DNA of 14,039 bases from Porticoccaceae bacterium (GTDB lineage Bacteria > Pseudomonadota > Gammaproteobacteria > Pseudomonadales > Porticoccaceae). The notes below the pieces were generated by a model, which was not told the DNA's origin, did not search any database, and worked only from the letters and a program-made list of their open reading frames with translations. Positions 8,550-14,039 of this stretch are shown piece by piece (position 1 is the stretch's first letter; each line of letters starts with the position of its first letter). The DNA lies in assembly GCA_002692165.1 (NCBI GenBank), contig NZJL01000095.1, forward strand, positions 4,063-18,101. The letters run 5' to 3'. The position numbers were made by a program, and so were the translations under genes.

Positions 8550-8957
8550 ATGTTTGGTAAAAAAGGTGATGTTTCAGATCATCCCGCGACCACATTGATT
8601 GCGAAGGGGACTCGTGTCGAGGGAGAATTGAATTTTTTAGGTTGCCTAGAAATTGAGGGTACCGTTATTGGCAATGTGCATTCGGAGGACCAAAAGTCGC
8701 GAGTCAGGATACTTCATGGGGGATTGTTAGAGGGCGAAATTAGGGTAAGTGATGTGGTAATAAATGGAAAAGTTAAAGGGGATATTTTTGCGGGAAATTT
8801 GATAAAGCTTGCGTCAAAAGCTGTTGTGGAAGGCAACATCCATTACAGTTTGATTGAAGTAGATAAAGGAGCAGAGGTGATAGGCAGCTTTTTTTTAGAA
8901 CAAGCCCACACTAACGTGAGTACTTTTCCTGCAGAATCGCAGGCAACCGACGCTTAA
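8550..8957 (+). CDS. Bactofilin (polymer-forming cytoskeletal protein)
   Basis: Small cytoskeletal protein of the bactofilin family (PF04519), which polymerises without nucleotides into filaments, usually at the inner membrane, and often positions cell-wall enzymes. The 135-residue protein has the single beta-helix domain (about 15-115): TLIAKGTRVEGELNFLG opens it, followed by repeated short strands of the form xIxGxVxGNV, VxINGKVKGDI and xAVVEGNIHY. Unstructured polar tails flank the domain, as usual. GAGG at 8539-8542 lies 7 nt before the ATG. The 2-nt gap from the coiled-coil membrane gene implies the two are co-translated. Neighbouring anmK and the M23 peptidase place it in a peptidoglycan setting. 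What it positions cannot be read from the sequence. Confidence 0.92.
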   Translation: MFGKKGDVSDHPATTLIAKGTRVEGELNFLGCLEIEGTVIGNVHSEDQKSRVRILHGGLLEGEIRVSDVVINGKVKGDIFAGNLIKLASKAVVEGNIHYSLIEVDKGAEVIGSFFLEQAHTNVSTFPAESQATDA

Positions 8958-9014
8958 AAATTCAAATCTGGTGCATTTGTTTTAAAATTTTTACGGTCTT
9001 ACTTTGGTGCATAT

Positions 9015-9368
9015 ATGGACGAAGTTAATTTTTTCACGCCTGATGTGGTTGCGATCACCCCTGATGCTGTATCTAAGGTCAAAAACCTTCAGGTCGAGGA
9101 GGCTAATCCCAATCTCAAACTGCGGGTTTACGTTACTGGAGGTGGTTGTTCAGGTTTCCAATACGGCTTTTCGTTTGAAGAAAGCTCTCAAGAGGATGAC
9201 ACCTTAATATGTTCCCAGGGCATCACAGTTTTGGTAGATTCGCTCAGCTATCAGTATCTGGAAGGATCGACTCTCGATTATGAGCAAAGTCTCATGGGCT
9301 CAAGATTTTTGATCAAGAATCCGAACGCGCAAACCACTTGCGGCTGCGGGTTGTCTTTCTCTATCTAG
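9015..9368 (+). CDS. erpA: A-type iron-sulfur cluster carrier ErpA
   Basis: Cytosolic A-type carrier that receives Fe-S clusters from the Isc or Suf machinery and delivers them to apo-proteins, including isoprenoid and respiratory enzymes. The 117-residue protein has the three cluster-binding cysteines: Cys45 in [13 protein letters not shown], and Cys109 and Cys111 in [11 protein letters not shown] at the C-terminus. Wording around the first Cys and NPNLKLRVY (31-39) matches ErpA more closely than IscA or SufA. Ribosome binding at the ATG is weak (GGTG about 5 nt upstream). It follows the bactofilin gene after 57 nt and may be read from the argC transcript or from its own promoter. The 8-bp repeat TGGTGCAT occurs at 8969-8976 and 9005-9012 in this gap. 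Its stop shares the bases CTAG with the convergent anmK stop. Confidence 0.94.
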   Translation: MDEVNFFTPDVVAITPDAVSKVKNLQVEEANPNLKLRVYVTGGGCSGFQYGFSFEESSQEDDTLICSQGITVLVDSLSYQYLEGSTLDYEQSLMGSRFLIKNPNAQTTCGCGLSFSI

Positions 9369-10501
9369 GAGCTATAAACGCCCCCAAGCACAACATATCC
9401 TGAAGCGCCCGTCACCGCGGGAATGTTTCCCGGCAGATGCTCGATCCGCCTCATCGCCAGCCAAGCGAAGGCTGCGCACTCCACCCATTGGGGATTGATA
9501 CCCAAATCTTCGGTTGTTCCAAGCGCTACTCCTCCCAATTTTTCTTGCAATATCGACATTACTAATGAGTTTTTTACTCCCCCTCCGCATACAAAAACCT
9601 CATCAACTCGGATTTCAAGATTATTAATACTATCGGCTATCGTTTCTGCAGTAAGAGCGCTTAAAGATGCTTGCACATCCTCTGACGTGATCGGTTTAGA
9701 TAACTTGGATGTGGTGTTGTGTTGATTCAGTTGAGAATCCAACCAAGTCAAATTAAACGTTTCACGCCCGGTGCTCTTCGGTGACGGCAACGCAAAAAAA
9801 GGATGGCTTTTGAGTTGCTGCAGTAAACGCTTATTTACCACGCCTGAGGCCCCCCACGAACCTTTTTCGTCAAAATCAGCTCCGATGTGCTTTTTACACC
9901 AACCGTCAATCAACGTGTTTCCGGGGCCAGTGTCGAATCCAATACAACTTCGGTCAGTGGGCAGCGAGGTGATATTTGCAATTCCACCAATGTTCACAAT
10001 TGCTCTGTGTCGACGGGGATGGCGAAAAATTTCTTGATGGAAAGCTGGTACTAATGGGGCACCTTGACCACCGTGGGCAATATCGGCGCGTCTGAAATCA
10101 GCTACGACGATACATCCAGTTCGCGCGGCTATAATGTTAGGGTCACCGATTTGTTTCGAATATGGGATTTGATGCTGCCCCGGAGGGGCATGGCGAATCG
10201 TTTGCCCATGACTTCCAATTGCGGTTATTTGCCGTGGTTTAATGGAGCAGGAGGACATGAGCTCTATGGCAGCTTGAGAAAACAGCTCGCCCAATTGAGC
10301 ATCAGTCTCGCACAATAACTCAAAAGGAAGCTCATTCTGCTCGCTCAGTGAAAAAACACTATTTCTAACTACATTCGGAATTGGAAGGGAGTAGGTTCCG
10401 AGTATATGCCCTACTCCATTTTCAAGCTGCATTGCAGCCGCGTCTATGCTGTCAACACTGGTGCCTGACATTAAACCGATATAAAGTTGTTTTTGATTCA
10501 T
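9365..10501 (-). CDS. anmK: Anhydro-N-acetylmuramic acid kinase AnmK
   Basis: Cytosolic kinase of peptidoglycan recycling that opens and phosphorylates 1,6-anhydro-MurNAc to MurNAc-6-phosphate. The 378-residue protein has the phosphate loop [14 protein letters not shown] (9-22), [10 protein letters not shown] (95-104), [21 protein letters not shown] (135-155), NIGGIANIT (170-178), the catalytic-Asp motif [12 protein letters not shown] (Asp190) and VCGGGVKN near 304-311. The phosphate loop has Ser where many relatives have Gly (DSID for DGxD), a conservative change with the catalytic Asp intact. The ATG at 10501 has only a weak TGAG upstream. It is 34 nt downstream of the M23 peptidase gene on the same strand, so the two are likely co-transcribed, joining wall cleavage to wall recycling. 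Its last 4 bases overlap the end of erpA. Confidence 0.95.
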   Translation of the reverse strand: MNQKQLYIGLMSGTSVDSIDAAAMQLENGVGHILGTYSLPIPNVVRNSVFSLSEQNELPFELLCETDAQLGELFSQAAIELMSSCSIKPRQITAIGSHGQTIRHAPPGQHQIPYSKQIGDPNIIAARTGCIVVADFRRADIAHGGQGAPLVPAFHQEIFRHPRRHRAIVNIGGIANITSLPTDRSCIGFDTGPGNTLIDGWCKKHIGADFDEKGSWGASGVVNKRLLQQLKSHPFFALPSPKSTGRETFNLTWLDSQLNQHNTTSKLSKPITSEDVQASLSALTAETIADSINNLEIRVDEVFVCGGGVKNSLVMSILQEKLGGVALGTTEDLGINPQWVECAAFAWLAMRRIEHLPGNIPAVTGASGYVVLGGVYSS

Positions 10502-10535
10502 ATTAACTCAGTTTTCTGCAAAGCAATACGTACAA

Positions 10536-11942
10536 CTAGTCTTCATTTTGGGACGCTTGCCCTCGGATCTCTAAGCGAACGAGAAGCGCTTTACTTATCT
10601 TATCAAATCGCTCTCTCTCGCTGTCATCTATTGGATTCGCCTTCGGAAGTTCAACGGTCCTTGGGTTTTGGTGAACTCCATTTACAAGGAACTCATAGTG
10701 AAGGTGAGGACCAGTAGAATATCCCGTAGAGCCTACAGTACCGATTACTTTTCCTTGAGAAATCGATTGACCGACTTCCACTTTTCTCTGATCTAAATGC
10801 AAGTATTTCGTCATGTAAGTTTGTCCATGCTGAATAAACACAAAGTTACCGTTTGGTTTGCTAAAAGATGATTCAACAACTTTTCCTTTGCCAGCGGCGT
10901 AGACCGGGGTTCCTCTGGGCGCTGCGTAATCGACACCTCGATGAGCTTTGATCTTTTTATGTATTGGGTGCTTTCTTCTTAGATTAAAACCCGAAGTAAT
11001 TCGGAAGATATCCAGAGGGGTGCGCAAGAAAGTCTTTCGCATGCTTAAACCCTCCGGTGAGTAATATTGGGTCGATCCGTCTCGATGCTCGTATCGAACT
11101 GCTCGATAAGTATTTCCGCGATTGGTGAACGAGGCGGCAATAATATCTCCCGCGTTTAATCTTTCTCCATGTAAAAAGCGGTCTTCGAACAATACTGAAA
11201 ATTTATCCCCTGCTCTAATATCAAAAACGAAATCAATATCCCAACCGAACAGATTAGCCATCTCCATAATGATATTGTCCGGCAACTGTGCTCGCTTGGC
11301 AGAGTTATAAAGAGAGTCTTTAATAATCCCATTGCGATAGCCATAGAGCACATCCGCAGTGTGTGTGCGTTTTTCTACTTGGAAATATCCAGCGTCGTTT
11401 TCAAATACATAACGGAGCAGGGGAGATTTGACGTATTGAAGTTCAATCAAAGTTTCATTTGAGCCCAAACCCATATGGAACTGCTCGCCGGGAGACAAAT
11501 TATTCAGAAGGTCGCCCCCAGGGGACGCTGTAAGATCGTAAATTTGTGAAGTAGGGACGCCCGCACGTTCGAAAAGCGCTGATAAATTGTCCCCATTTTT
11601 AACTTTTTCAGATCGCCAGACCAGCATTTTTTTCAAATTAGCTGCGCCATCAGAGTTGGAGGCTATCACCCCGTTTGAATCCCTCACTTTATCGAAATGG
11701 ATTTCAAGCTGCTCAACCACTTGACGTCTCGCATGCTGGTTGTCCTCAACAGCAATAAGATGCCCTATAAGAATTAGTATCAAGCAAAAAGCTGCTGCAA
11801 AACCAAACACTATTTTTAAAGGCCAAGACTGTATGGTCGAAATAAGCTCTTCCGCAAAAAGCAGCAAAGGGGATCGAAACCTTTTTTCTAAATCCATGTC
11901 CTCAGATGGGACATCAAAGCCATCCATAGAATATTTTTTCAC
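10536..11942 (-). CDS. Membrane-anchored M23 (LytM) peptidoglycan endopeptidase, MepM-like
   Basis: Predicted zinc DD-endopeptidase that cuts peptidoglycan cross-links in the periplasm. The 468-residue protein has a cytoplasmic N-terminus, one membrane segment (about 41-65), a LysM/OapA-like region (WRSEKVKNGDNLSALFERAGVP, about 109-130), a middle domain of the Csd3/MepM type (about 170-300) and a C-terminal M23 domain (about 330-430). Zinc ligands are visible as His334 and Asp338 (HRGVD) and His415 (GPHLH), with His382 (YLHL) and His413 completing the active site, so it should be catalytically competent. The start is uncertain: GTG at 11942 gives MKKYSMDGF, and ATG at 11927 removes five residues. 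Neither has a strong ribosome-binding site, and GGTGA lies 11 nt before the ATG. Divergent from tyrS; anmK follows 34 nt downstream. P. aeruginosa has a similar protein at this position. Confidence 0.9.
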   Translation of the reverse strand: MKKYSMDGFDVPSEDMDLEKRFRSPLLLFAEELISTIQSWPLKIVFGFAAAFCLILILIGHLIAVEDNQHARRQVVEQLEIHFDKVRDSNGVIASNSDGAANLKKMLVWRSEKVKNGDNLSALFERAGVPTSQIYDLTASPGGDLLNNLSPGEQFHMGLGSNETLIELQYVKSPLLRYVFENDAGYFQVEKRTHTADVLYGYRNGIIKDSLYNSAKRAQLPDNIIMEMANLFGWDIDFVFDIRAGDKFSVLFEDRFLHGERLNAGDIIAASFTNRGNTYRAVRYEHRDGSTQYYSPEGLSMRKTFLRTPLDIFRITSGFNLRRKHPIHKKIKAHRGVDYAAPRGTPVYAAGKGKVVESSFSKPNGNFVFIQHGQTYMTKYLHLDQRKVEVGQSISQGKVIGTVGSTGYSTGPHLHYEFLVNGVHQNPRTVELPKANPIDDSERERFDKISKALLVRLEIRGQASQNED

Positions 11943-12022
11943 CGGTATGCCGAATTTCCGTCAAGTCAGCTATTTATTATGCATCTAAAACTTTGCCAAA
12001 GCAGAATTCGTGCCAAACAAGT

Positions 12023-12053
12023 CACAGCGATTTTTTATACTTAACACAGCGAT
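12023..12053. repeat. Direct repeat CACAGCGAT x2, 22 bp apart, upstream of tyrS (candidate regulator site)
   Basis: Exact 9-bp copies at 12023-12031 and 12045-12053, offset by 22 bp, about two helical turns, so they face the same side of the DNA. They lie in the 220-nt divergent gap between the M23 peptidase gene and tyrS, just upstream of a possible tyrS promoter. They do not match the TyrR box. A binding role is inferred from spacing and position only. Confidence 0.35.
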
Positions 12054-12071
12054 GGTCGGCTGCGAATAAAT

Positions 12072-12098
12072 TTGTGAAATGCTCTTAAAGGCTACAAT
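12072..12098 (+). promoter_or_regulatory. Possible tyrS promoter
   Basis: TTGTGA (12072-12077) and TACAAT (12093-12098), a good -10 hexamer, are separated by 15 bp, shorter than the ideal 17. This would give a leader of about 57 nt to the tyrS ATG. No other candidate in the gap looks better. Confidence 0.35.
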
Positions 12099-12162
12099 AA
12101 CTTGTGTGCATTAAGCTATCATGTGTTCTGGCTGCTTTCAATTTTAAAAATATTTCGAAGAA

Positions 12163-13458
12163 ATGGATCAAACAGACAAAGCATTTATCAAACAATTGCG
12201 TGCTCGCGGGTTGGTTGCTCAGACATCAGCAGATGATTCGCTCGAGAGGCACCTAGACGATTGCGTTGTAGCTTATTGTGGCTTTGATCCGACGGCAGAA
12301 AGCCTCCACATCGGGCACCTCGTTCCGTTACTGGTTTTAAAGCGTTTTCAAATGGCTGGACATAAACCCATAGCCCTAATAGGGGGTGCTACAGGGATGA
12401 TTGGAGATCCGAGTTTCAAGGCCCGCGAGCGACGGTTATTAACTGAGAACCAGGTTCTTGAGTGGGGGGAAAAAATCAAGAATCAAATTAGTAGATTTGT
12501 CGATGTCGAGGGAGTGGAAAACACAGGGATCATTTTAAACAATTTGGAATGGGTTAAAAGTCTTGGCGCTCTCGAGTTTCTGCGAGATATCGGGAAGTAT
12601 TTCTCGGTGAACAACATGATTTCTAAAGAGTCGGTCAAACAAAGAATTTATCGCGAAGGTAGTGGCATCTCCTTCACTGAATTCTCATATTCTCTGCTGC
12701 AATCCTACGATTTTTCGGAGCTTTTTCGCCGCTATCGTTGCACTGTCCAGATTGGTGGAAGTGATCAATGGGGAAATATTGTTTCCGGGATTGACCTTTG
12801 TCGAAGACAGCACAAAGCAGATTGTTTTGGATTAACAGTGCCCCTAATTACTAAGAGCGACGGAAAAAAATTCGGTAAGACAGAATCTGGAGCAGTTTGG
12901 TTGGACGCGGAAAAAACGTCTCCTTTTGCCTTCTATCAATTTTGGTTGAATACTGCAGACAATGATGTATATAAATTCCTAAGAATCTTCACTTTCATAT
13001 CTCTTGACGAAATTAAGTCCATAGAAGAGCGTGATTCAGATTCATTGGAGAGACCTGAAGGGCAGAGATTTTTGGCTCGTGAGCTAACAAGACTAGTGCA
13101 TGGGAAAGATGGCCTAGCTTCAGCGGAGCAGATAACAGAACTGCTTTTTACGGGCAAAATTTCTGCTTTAAAAGAGGATGATTTTGGCCAACTTTTGCGA
13201 GATGGCATGCCTTCATCGCCTCTCGATACTACCGCAAAACCTTTGACACAATCTTTGGTTGATTGTGGACTAGCTCAGTCTGGCAGAGAAGTGAAAGATG
13301 CGCTTAACCGAGGAGCTGTGTTTGTCAATGGAGAGGCGAAAAACGCAGAAGATAATTTGCGAGCTGGCTCGGTCTTTTCCTCAGAAAAAGCATTTTTTGC
13401 GAAATACTTCTTAGTCCGTCTGGGCAAAAAACGATATCACTTGCTTTACTTCGCGTGA
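12163..13458 (+). CDS. tyrS: Tyrosyl-tRNA synthetase TyrS
   Basis: Class I aminoacyl-tRNA synthetase that charges tRNA-Tyr in the cytosol. The 431-residue protein has the HIGH motif at 49-52 (SLHIGHLVPL) after YCGFDPTAESL. GGATGMIGDPS (74-84), QSYDF (180-184) and GGSDQWGNI (198-206) line the tyrosine/ATP site. The KMSKS equivalent is KFGKT (236-240), the form typical of the TyrS subtype. The C-terminal S4 RNA-binding domain occupies about 358-425 (GREVKDALNRGAVFVNG). The length matches E. coli TyrS (424). The ATG at 12163 is in the expected place for the family; only GAAG lies near it as a ribosome-binding site. It is followed, after a 404-nt gap, by the rRNA operon, as in P. aeruginosa. No T-box leader is seen upstream. 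Confidence 0.96.
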   Translation: MDQTDKAFIKQLRARGLVAQTSADDSLERHLDDCVVAYCGFDPTAESLHIGHLVPLLVLKRFQMAGHKPIALIGGATGMIGDPSFKARERRLLTENQVLEWGEKIKNQISRFVDVEGVENTGIILNNLEWVKSLGALEFLRDIGKYFSVNNMISKESVKQRIYREGSGISFTEFSYSLLQSYDFSELFRRYRCTVQIGGSDQWGNIVSGIDLCRRQHKADCFGLTVPLITKSDGKKFGKTESGAVWLDAEKTSPFAFYQFWLNTADNDVYKFLRIFTFISLDEIKSIEERDSDSLERPEGQRFLARELTRLVHGKDGLASAEQITELLFTGKISALKEDDFGQLLRDGMPSSPLDTTAKPLTQSLVDCGLAQSGREVKDALNRGAVFVNGEAKNAEDNLRAGSVFSSEKAFFAKYFLVRLGKKRYHLLYFA

Positions 13459-13610
13459 AAAAGGCACATGGCGGGTTGCGAGCCTAACATGCCTGCACGT
13501 TCGTCCACATGACAATAGACTTAGCCGAGTGGATGGAATTAAACAGACAACTTATTATTCAGATCAAGAGAATATGTCGACCGATCGAACGAATATTTTC
13601 GCTTTTACTA
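13459..13610. other. Non-coding stretch between tyrS and the rrn promoter
   Basis: First part of the 404-nt gene-free gap before 16S rRNA. No coding frame is supported. AGGCA (13462-13466) and TGCCT (13490-13494) could pair as the base of an imperfect hairpin after the tyrS stop, but no T-run follows, so there is no convincing terminator. The 3' end is AT-rich (about 13588-13610) and could serve as an UP element for the promoter that follows. I see no second promoter of the tandem P1/P2 kind and no clear FIS site. Confidence 0.5.
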
Positions 13611-13638
13611 TTGACAAAAATTTAGCTACCGATACACT
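13611..13638 (+). promoter_or_regulatory. rRNA operon promoter
   Basis: Perfect -35 TTGACA (13611-13616), a 16-bp spacer and -10 TACACT (13633-13638), followed by a C-rich discriminator. The AT-rich sequence just upstream could be an UP element. Transcription would begin near 13645, directly ahead of the boxB-like hairpin and boxA and about 218 nt before mature 16S. It is the best sigma-70 promoter in the window. Confidence 0.85.
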
Positions 13639-13645
13639 TAGCCAC

Positions 13646-13675
13646 CCTCGTTTTTTACCGGGGAGCTCTTTAACA
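13646..13675 (+). promoter_or_regulatory. rrn antitermination site: boxB-like hairpin and boxA
   Basis: CCTCG (13646-13650) and CGGGG (13659-13663) can form a 5-bp stem around an 8-nt loop. Immediately after comes GCTCTTTAACA (13665-13675), identical to the E. coli rrn boxA core, then AATTTA and, a little further, TGTGGGCAC, also as in E. coli leaders. This is the binding region for NusB/NusE and associated factors that keep RNA polymerase from terminating in rRNA genes. The boxA is firm; the boxB is inferred. Confidence 0.85.
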
Positions 13676-13862
13676 ATTTAATCAAGCAATGCGTGTGGGC
13701 ACTTGATAGCGAAATTGAGGTATTAGTCAATCGCAAACAAGTGACTCATTAATTCATTTTGAATTTGGTAGTTCAGTTTTGTGATGCCGAGATTTGAATG
13801 GTAAAGCAAGGTTATTGCGTAATCATTCCCTCCTCCATCTGTTTTTGGGGAGGTAAAAGATT
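13676..13862 (+). other. 16S rRNA precursor leader
   Basis: Transcribed spacer removed during 16S maturation. It starts with the conserved TGTGGGCAC block (about 13692-13700). Near its end, CCCTCC (13828-13833) can pair with GGGAGG (13848-13853), giving a local hairpin ending 9 nt before the mature 5' end. Some leader sequence normally pairs with the trailer beyond 16S to form the RNase III stem; the trailer is outside the window. No coding frame is supported. Confidence 0.7.
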
Positions 13863-14039
13863 GAACTGAAGAGTTTGATCATGGCTCAGATTGAACGCTG
13901 GCGGCAGGCCTAACACATGCAAGTCGAGCGAGAAAGCACTTCGGTGTGAGTAGAGCGGCGAACGGGTGAGTAAAGCTTGGGAATCTGCCTAGTAGTGGGG
14001 GATAACGTGTGGAAACGCACGCTAATACCGCATACGTCC
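13863..14039 (+). rRNA. rrs: 16S ribosomal RNA, 5' part
   Basis: The mature 5' end is placed at GAACTGAAGAG by alignment to E. coli position 1. GAGTTTGATCATGGCTCAG, GAACGCTGGCGGCAGGCCTA and ACATGCAAGTCGA follow without error. The first 177 nt, through variable region V1 and into V2, lie in the window and the gene runs off the right edge. TGCCTAGTAGTGGGGGATAAC and CGCACGCTAATACCGCATACG are typical of Pseudomonas and its relatives. One stretch, GAGTAAAGCTTGGGAATC, differs from the GAGTAACGCGTGGGAATC common in that group. Confidence 0.98.

Noticed and set aside
13462..13494. Hairpin after tyrS as an intrinsic terminator
   Set aside because: Only the outer 5 bp (AGGCA/TGCCT) pair cleanly over a long span, and no T-run follows.
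13524..13532. GCCGAGTGG, resembling a tRNA D-arm, in the tyrS-rrn gap
   Set aside because: No anticodon arm, TpsiC arm or acceptor stem can be built around it.

Overview
The window is a housekeeping stretch of a gammaproteobacterial chromosome with moderate, somewhat AT-rich base composition. The 16S rRNA 5' end, the E. coli-like rrn leader (GCTCTTTAACA boxA followed by TGTGGGCAC), the pepP-ubiH pair, ErpA, and a HemB with Asp in place of the Zn-binding Cys all point to Gammaproteobacteria. The block hemJ / argC - DUF6776-like - bactofilin - erpA / anmK - M23 peptidase / tyrS - 16S rRNA matches, from memory, the Pseudomonas aeruginosa order PA0661 to PA0668 plus the adjacent rRNA operon. I therefore place it in or near Pseudomonadales (including the former Cellvibrionales). 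Genus cannot be decided from the sequence alone.

Layout. Bases 1-2288 (+): the 3' part of pepP and then ubiH. Bases 2461-6676 are all on the minus strand, transcribed right to left: hemJ, hemL, hemB, and an RsmC/RlmG-type rRNA methyltransferase. Three of these four genes act in haem synthesis: HemL makes 5-aminolevulinate, HemB makes porphobilinogen, and HemJ oxidises protoporphyrinogen. Bases 6815-9368 (+): argC, a membrane-anchored coiled-coil protein, a bactofilin and erpA, tightly packed at first (TGATG overlap, then a 2-nt gap). Bases 9365-11942 (-): anmK and, upstream of it, a membrane-anchored M23/LytM peptidase, facing erpA and sharing the bases CTAG as both stop codons. Bases 12163-13458 (+): tyrS. 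Bases 13611-14039 (+): a strong rrn promoter, leader with boxB/boxA, and the first 177 nt of 16S rRNA.

How the genes fit together: the centre-right part combines a bactofilin, a bitopic coiled-coil protein, a peptidoglycan-recycling kinase and a peptidoglycan endopeptidase. This is a plausible cell-wall or cell-shape neighbourhood. ErpA delivers Fe-S clusters and the left part supplies haem and ubiquinone, so respiratory cofactor biogenesis is the other theme.

I found no mobile element, CRISPR array, toxin-antitoxin or defence system. The less ordinary signals are short inverted and direct repeats in the gaps before hemL, between hemJ and argC, before erpA and before tyrS; the hemJ-hemL-hemB linkage; and the bactofilin/M23 neighbourhood.
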